NCBI GenBank assembly: GCA_025923075.1
Contig: JAICGN010000041.1
Span: 1 to 32,831 of the forward strand
DNA from: Chitinophagaceae bacterium
GTDB lineage: Bacteria; Bacteroidota; Bacteroidia; Chitinophagales; Chitinophagaceae
Direction: 5' to 3'
DNA length: 32,831 bases
This document shows positions 31,363-32,831 of this stretch, piece after piece. Numbering within the stretch: the stretch's first letter is position 1; each line of letters starts with the position of its first letter. Under the pieces are notes generated by a model. It saw only the letters and a program-made list of their open reading frames with translations. It did not search any database and had not been told where the DNA came from. The position numbers and the translations under genes were made by a program.

Positions 31363-32346
31363 TTAACTAGCCAATATTTTAACGATCTTCAGCCACTCTT
31401 CGCTGATCTTTGCTTTATTTTTTACGGCATTTTCAAGGGGTATGTAATGCATCTTGTTATTCATAATTCCTACAAATACATTATATCTTCCTTCCAGAAG
31501 ACTTTCAACGGCGTGATAACCCATACGGCTTGCGATAAGCCTGTCAAGACAGGAAGGAGAGCCGCCTCGTTGAATATGACCGAGGATGCAAACCCTTATC
31601 TCTGCCTGTGGCATTTTTTCCTTTAAAATTTTGTGCAATTCATTTGCGCCGCCAAAATCATCACCCTCGGCAACCACAATCAGATTCACTAATTTTTTTC
31701 TCCGCTCTTTTTCCTGCAAAGAAGAAATAATATCATTAATATCAGTTTTGCGTTCGGGGATCAGAATATTTTCGGCACCGGTAGCAATGCCGCTATGCAG
31801 CGCAATATACCCTGCATCGCGGCCCATTACTTCAATGATAAAGATGCGGTCATGGGCATCCATGGTATCTCTGACCTTATCGATCGCTTCTACTGCAGTG
31901 TTTACCGCCGTATCAAATCCGATTGTGAAATCTGTTCCGTAAATATCTTTGTCGATAGTACCTGCCAACCCGATACAGGGGATATCAAACTCCTCGCTAA
32001 ACTTTACGGCACCACGAAACGAACCATCGCCACCGATAATCACCAACCCATTGATGCCACGGTCTTTTAGATTTTCGTATGCTTTCTTCCTTCCTTCGTA
32101 TTCATAAAACTCCTTGCACCGGGCAGTTTTTAATATGGTACCGCCGCGCTGAATAATGTTAGCGACCGATCTGGTTTCCATCTTAATTATGTCATCATCG
32201 ATCATGCCCTGGTAGCCACGCAATATTCCATACACGTCCAGTCCATGATATATTCCTGTTCTTACAACGGCCCTTACGGCTGCATTCATTCCCGGAGCAT
32301 CACCTCCTGATGTAAGCACTCCAATTTTTGTTACTTTATTTCCCAT
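31363..32346 (-). CDS. pfkA: ATP-dependent 6-phosphofructokinase
   Basis: This 327-residue glycolytic enzyme phosphorylates fructose-6-phosphate. LTSGGDAPGMNAAVRAVV (11-28) and the nucleotide loop IGGDGSFRGA (104-113) indicate use of ATP rather than pyrophosphate. The catalytic segment is GTIDKDIYGTD (129-139) with D132; most family members have GTIDND, so Asn is replaced by Lys133. VMGRDAGY (173-180), EGDDFGGA and GHIQRGGSP are intact. Length is normal. It likely belongs to the same regulatory neighbourhood as pyk; a palindrome shared with the sugar cluster lies 29 bases upstream. Confidence 0.96.
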   Translation of the reverse strand: MGNKVTKIGVLTSGGDAPGMNAAVRAVVRTGIYHGLDVYGILRGYQGMIDDDIIKMETRSVANIIQRGGTILKTARCKEFYEYEGRKKAYENLKDRGINGLVIIGGDGSFRGAVKFSEEFDIPCIGLAGTIDKDIYGTDFTIGFDTAVNTAVEAIDKVRDTMDAHDRIFIIEVMGRDAGYIALHSGIATGAENILIPERKTDINDIISSLQEKERRKKLVNLIVVAEGDDFGGANELHKILKEKMPQAEIRVCILGHIQRGGSPSCLDRLIASRMGYHAVESLLEGRYNVFVGIMNNKMHYIPLENAVKNKAKISEEWLKIVKILAS

Positions 32347-32374
32347 ATCAGTTTTAACGGTTAAACTAAAAAAA

Positions 32375-32388
32375 CAAACAACTGTTTG
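32375..32388. promoter_or_regulatory. Second copy of the CAAACAACTGTTTG palindrome upstream of pfkA
   Basis: This copy is identical to 25181-25194 and is also followed by AA. It lies 29 bases before the pfkA start. The rest of the 291-bp gap to the prolyl oligopeptidase (32347-32637) shows no gene. Confidence 0.45.
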
Positions 32389-32587
32389 AATCTTATTAGC
32401 TTAACCGGCCGCCAAAAATAACGTTTTGTTTTTGATTGTGTTTTTTTCACACAAGCACTCATCAACACTTGCTGCCCTTCATCAGGTAATCGTTTTTTTA
32501 CAATCGGTAATCCTTAATTTAGTTAATTAAACGAATGTGAAATAAGCCGTAAAATATTCTCGCAAAGTAGTGAGCTCATTGCTCCGA

Positions 32588-32617
32588 TTGCTGGGATCGT
32601 TCGGTGAACTACATTTA
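32588..32617 (+). promoter_or_regulatory. Bacteroidota-type promoter of the prolyl oligopeptidase gene
   Basis: TTG at 32588-32590, a 19-base spacer and TACATTTA (32610-32617) fit TTG-N19-TAnnTTTG except for the last base. The start codon lies 20 bases further on, the same geometry as at 28830-28860. Confidence 0.55.
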
Positions 32618-32637
32618 GAAACAATAAAAACATACAC

Positions 32638-32831
32638 ATGAAGAAGATATTTCTATGCCTGGTTTATTTCATCCCGGCAGTTTTGTTTGCACAGTTCAAC
32701 TATCCAGCTACAAAAAAAGTGGATACAGTAACAAACTATCATGGCACCATGGTGGCTGATCCTTATCGTTGGTTGGAAGACGATCGCAGTGAAGAAACCA
32801 AGCAATGGGTAACGGAGGAGAATAAGGTAAC
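32638..32831 (+). CDS. Prolyl oligopeptidase family (S9A), N-terminal part
   Basis: The visible 64 residues start MKKIFLCLVYFIPAVLFAQ, a signal peptide with likely cleavage after A18. They continue NYPATKKVDTVTNYHGTMVADPYRWLEDD, shared out here as the NYHG and ADPYRWLED motifs that open the beta-propeller domain of S9A prolyl endopeptidases. The gene runs off the window, so the catalytic Ser-Asp-His triad cannot be checked. A periplasmic or extracellular prolyl endopeptidase is expected. Confidence 0.88.
   Translation, partial: MKKIFLCLVYFIPAVLFAQFNYPATKKVDTVTNYHGTMVADPYRWLEDDRSEETKQWVTEENKV

Overview
The window looks like a chromosomal segment of a Bacteroidota member, most plausibly of the Chitinophagaceae/Sphingobacteriia type. 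The genes are AT-rich and lack clear Shine-Dalgarno sequences. Candidate promoters fit the Bacteroidota TTG...TAnnTTTG pattern. Several proteins are typical of that phylum: a NagB fused to a PIG-L domain, a GH20 enzyme with a C-terminal F5/8-type domain, DUF1080, DUF1761, and Tat-exported gluconate-dehydrogenase-like small subunits. I found no rRNA, tRNA, CRISPR array or complete insertion sequence.

Layout. 1-114 is the tail of an unidentified gene. 144-12312 is a degradative region: isoaspartyl peptidase, NagB/PIG-L fusion, secreted GH20 hexosaminidase, secreted alpha-amino-acid-ester-hydrolase-like enzyme, an NTF2-like protein, two pirins, an FMN reductase and a Tat-exported glycosylasparaginase. 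Together GH20, glycosylasparaginase and NagB would release and use GlcNAc, including GlcNAc linked to Asn. CutC (12467-13219) follows, convergent with the next block.

13222-28766 is the most coherent functional unit: two divergent operons facing each other across 25081-25198. The minus-strand operon encodes, in transcription order, two MFS permeases, a Tat-signal TIM-barrel protein (hydroxypyruvate-isomerase-like), GMC flavoprotein 3, small subunit 2, GMC 2, GMC 1, a DUF559 protein, small subunit 1 and a second TIM-barrel protein. The plus-strand operon encodes a Gfo/Idh/MocA oxidoreductase, a third TIM-barrel protein, a mono-haem cytochrome c lipoprotein and a DUF1080 lipoprotein, and ends at a clear intrinsic terminator. 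My inference is a periplasmic 3-keto-glycoside pathway. GMC/small-subunit dehydrogenases oxidise sugars and pass electrons to the cytochrome. DUF1080 and TIM-barrel proteins cleave or isomerise the keto-glycoside. Permeases import the product and the Gfo/Idh/MocA enzyme reduces it.

28881-32831 holds a DUF1761 membrane protein, pyruvate kinase, a frameshifted four-helix-bundle (S23/IVS-type) gene, 6-phosphofructokinase and the start of a secreted prolyl oligopeptidase.

The intergenic DNA is unusually rich in repeats. One family has ACCCCC ends followed by a GC hairpin; its CCCC end usually abuts the stop or start codon of the neighbouring gene. Pairs of these ends bound composite 210-295-bp spacers that share an internal core around GACGCAACAGAAG. 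Other repeats are a 203-bp element with 13-bp terminal inverted repeats, long AT-rich inverted repeats, and a 7-bp-period CAGTNNN repeat lying in frame inside cutC.
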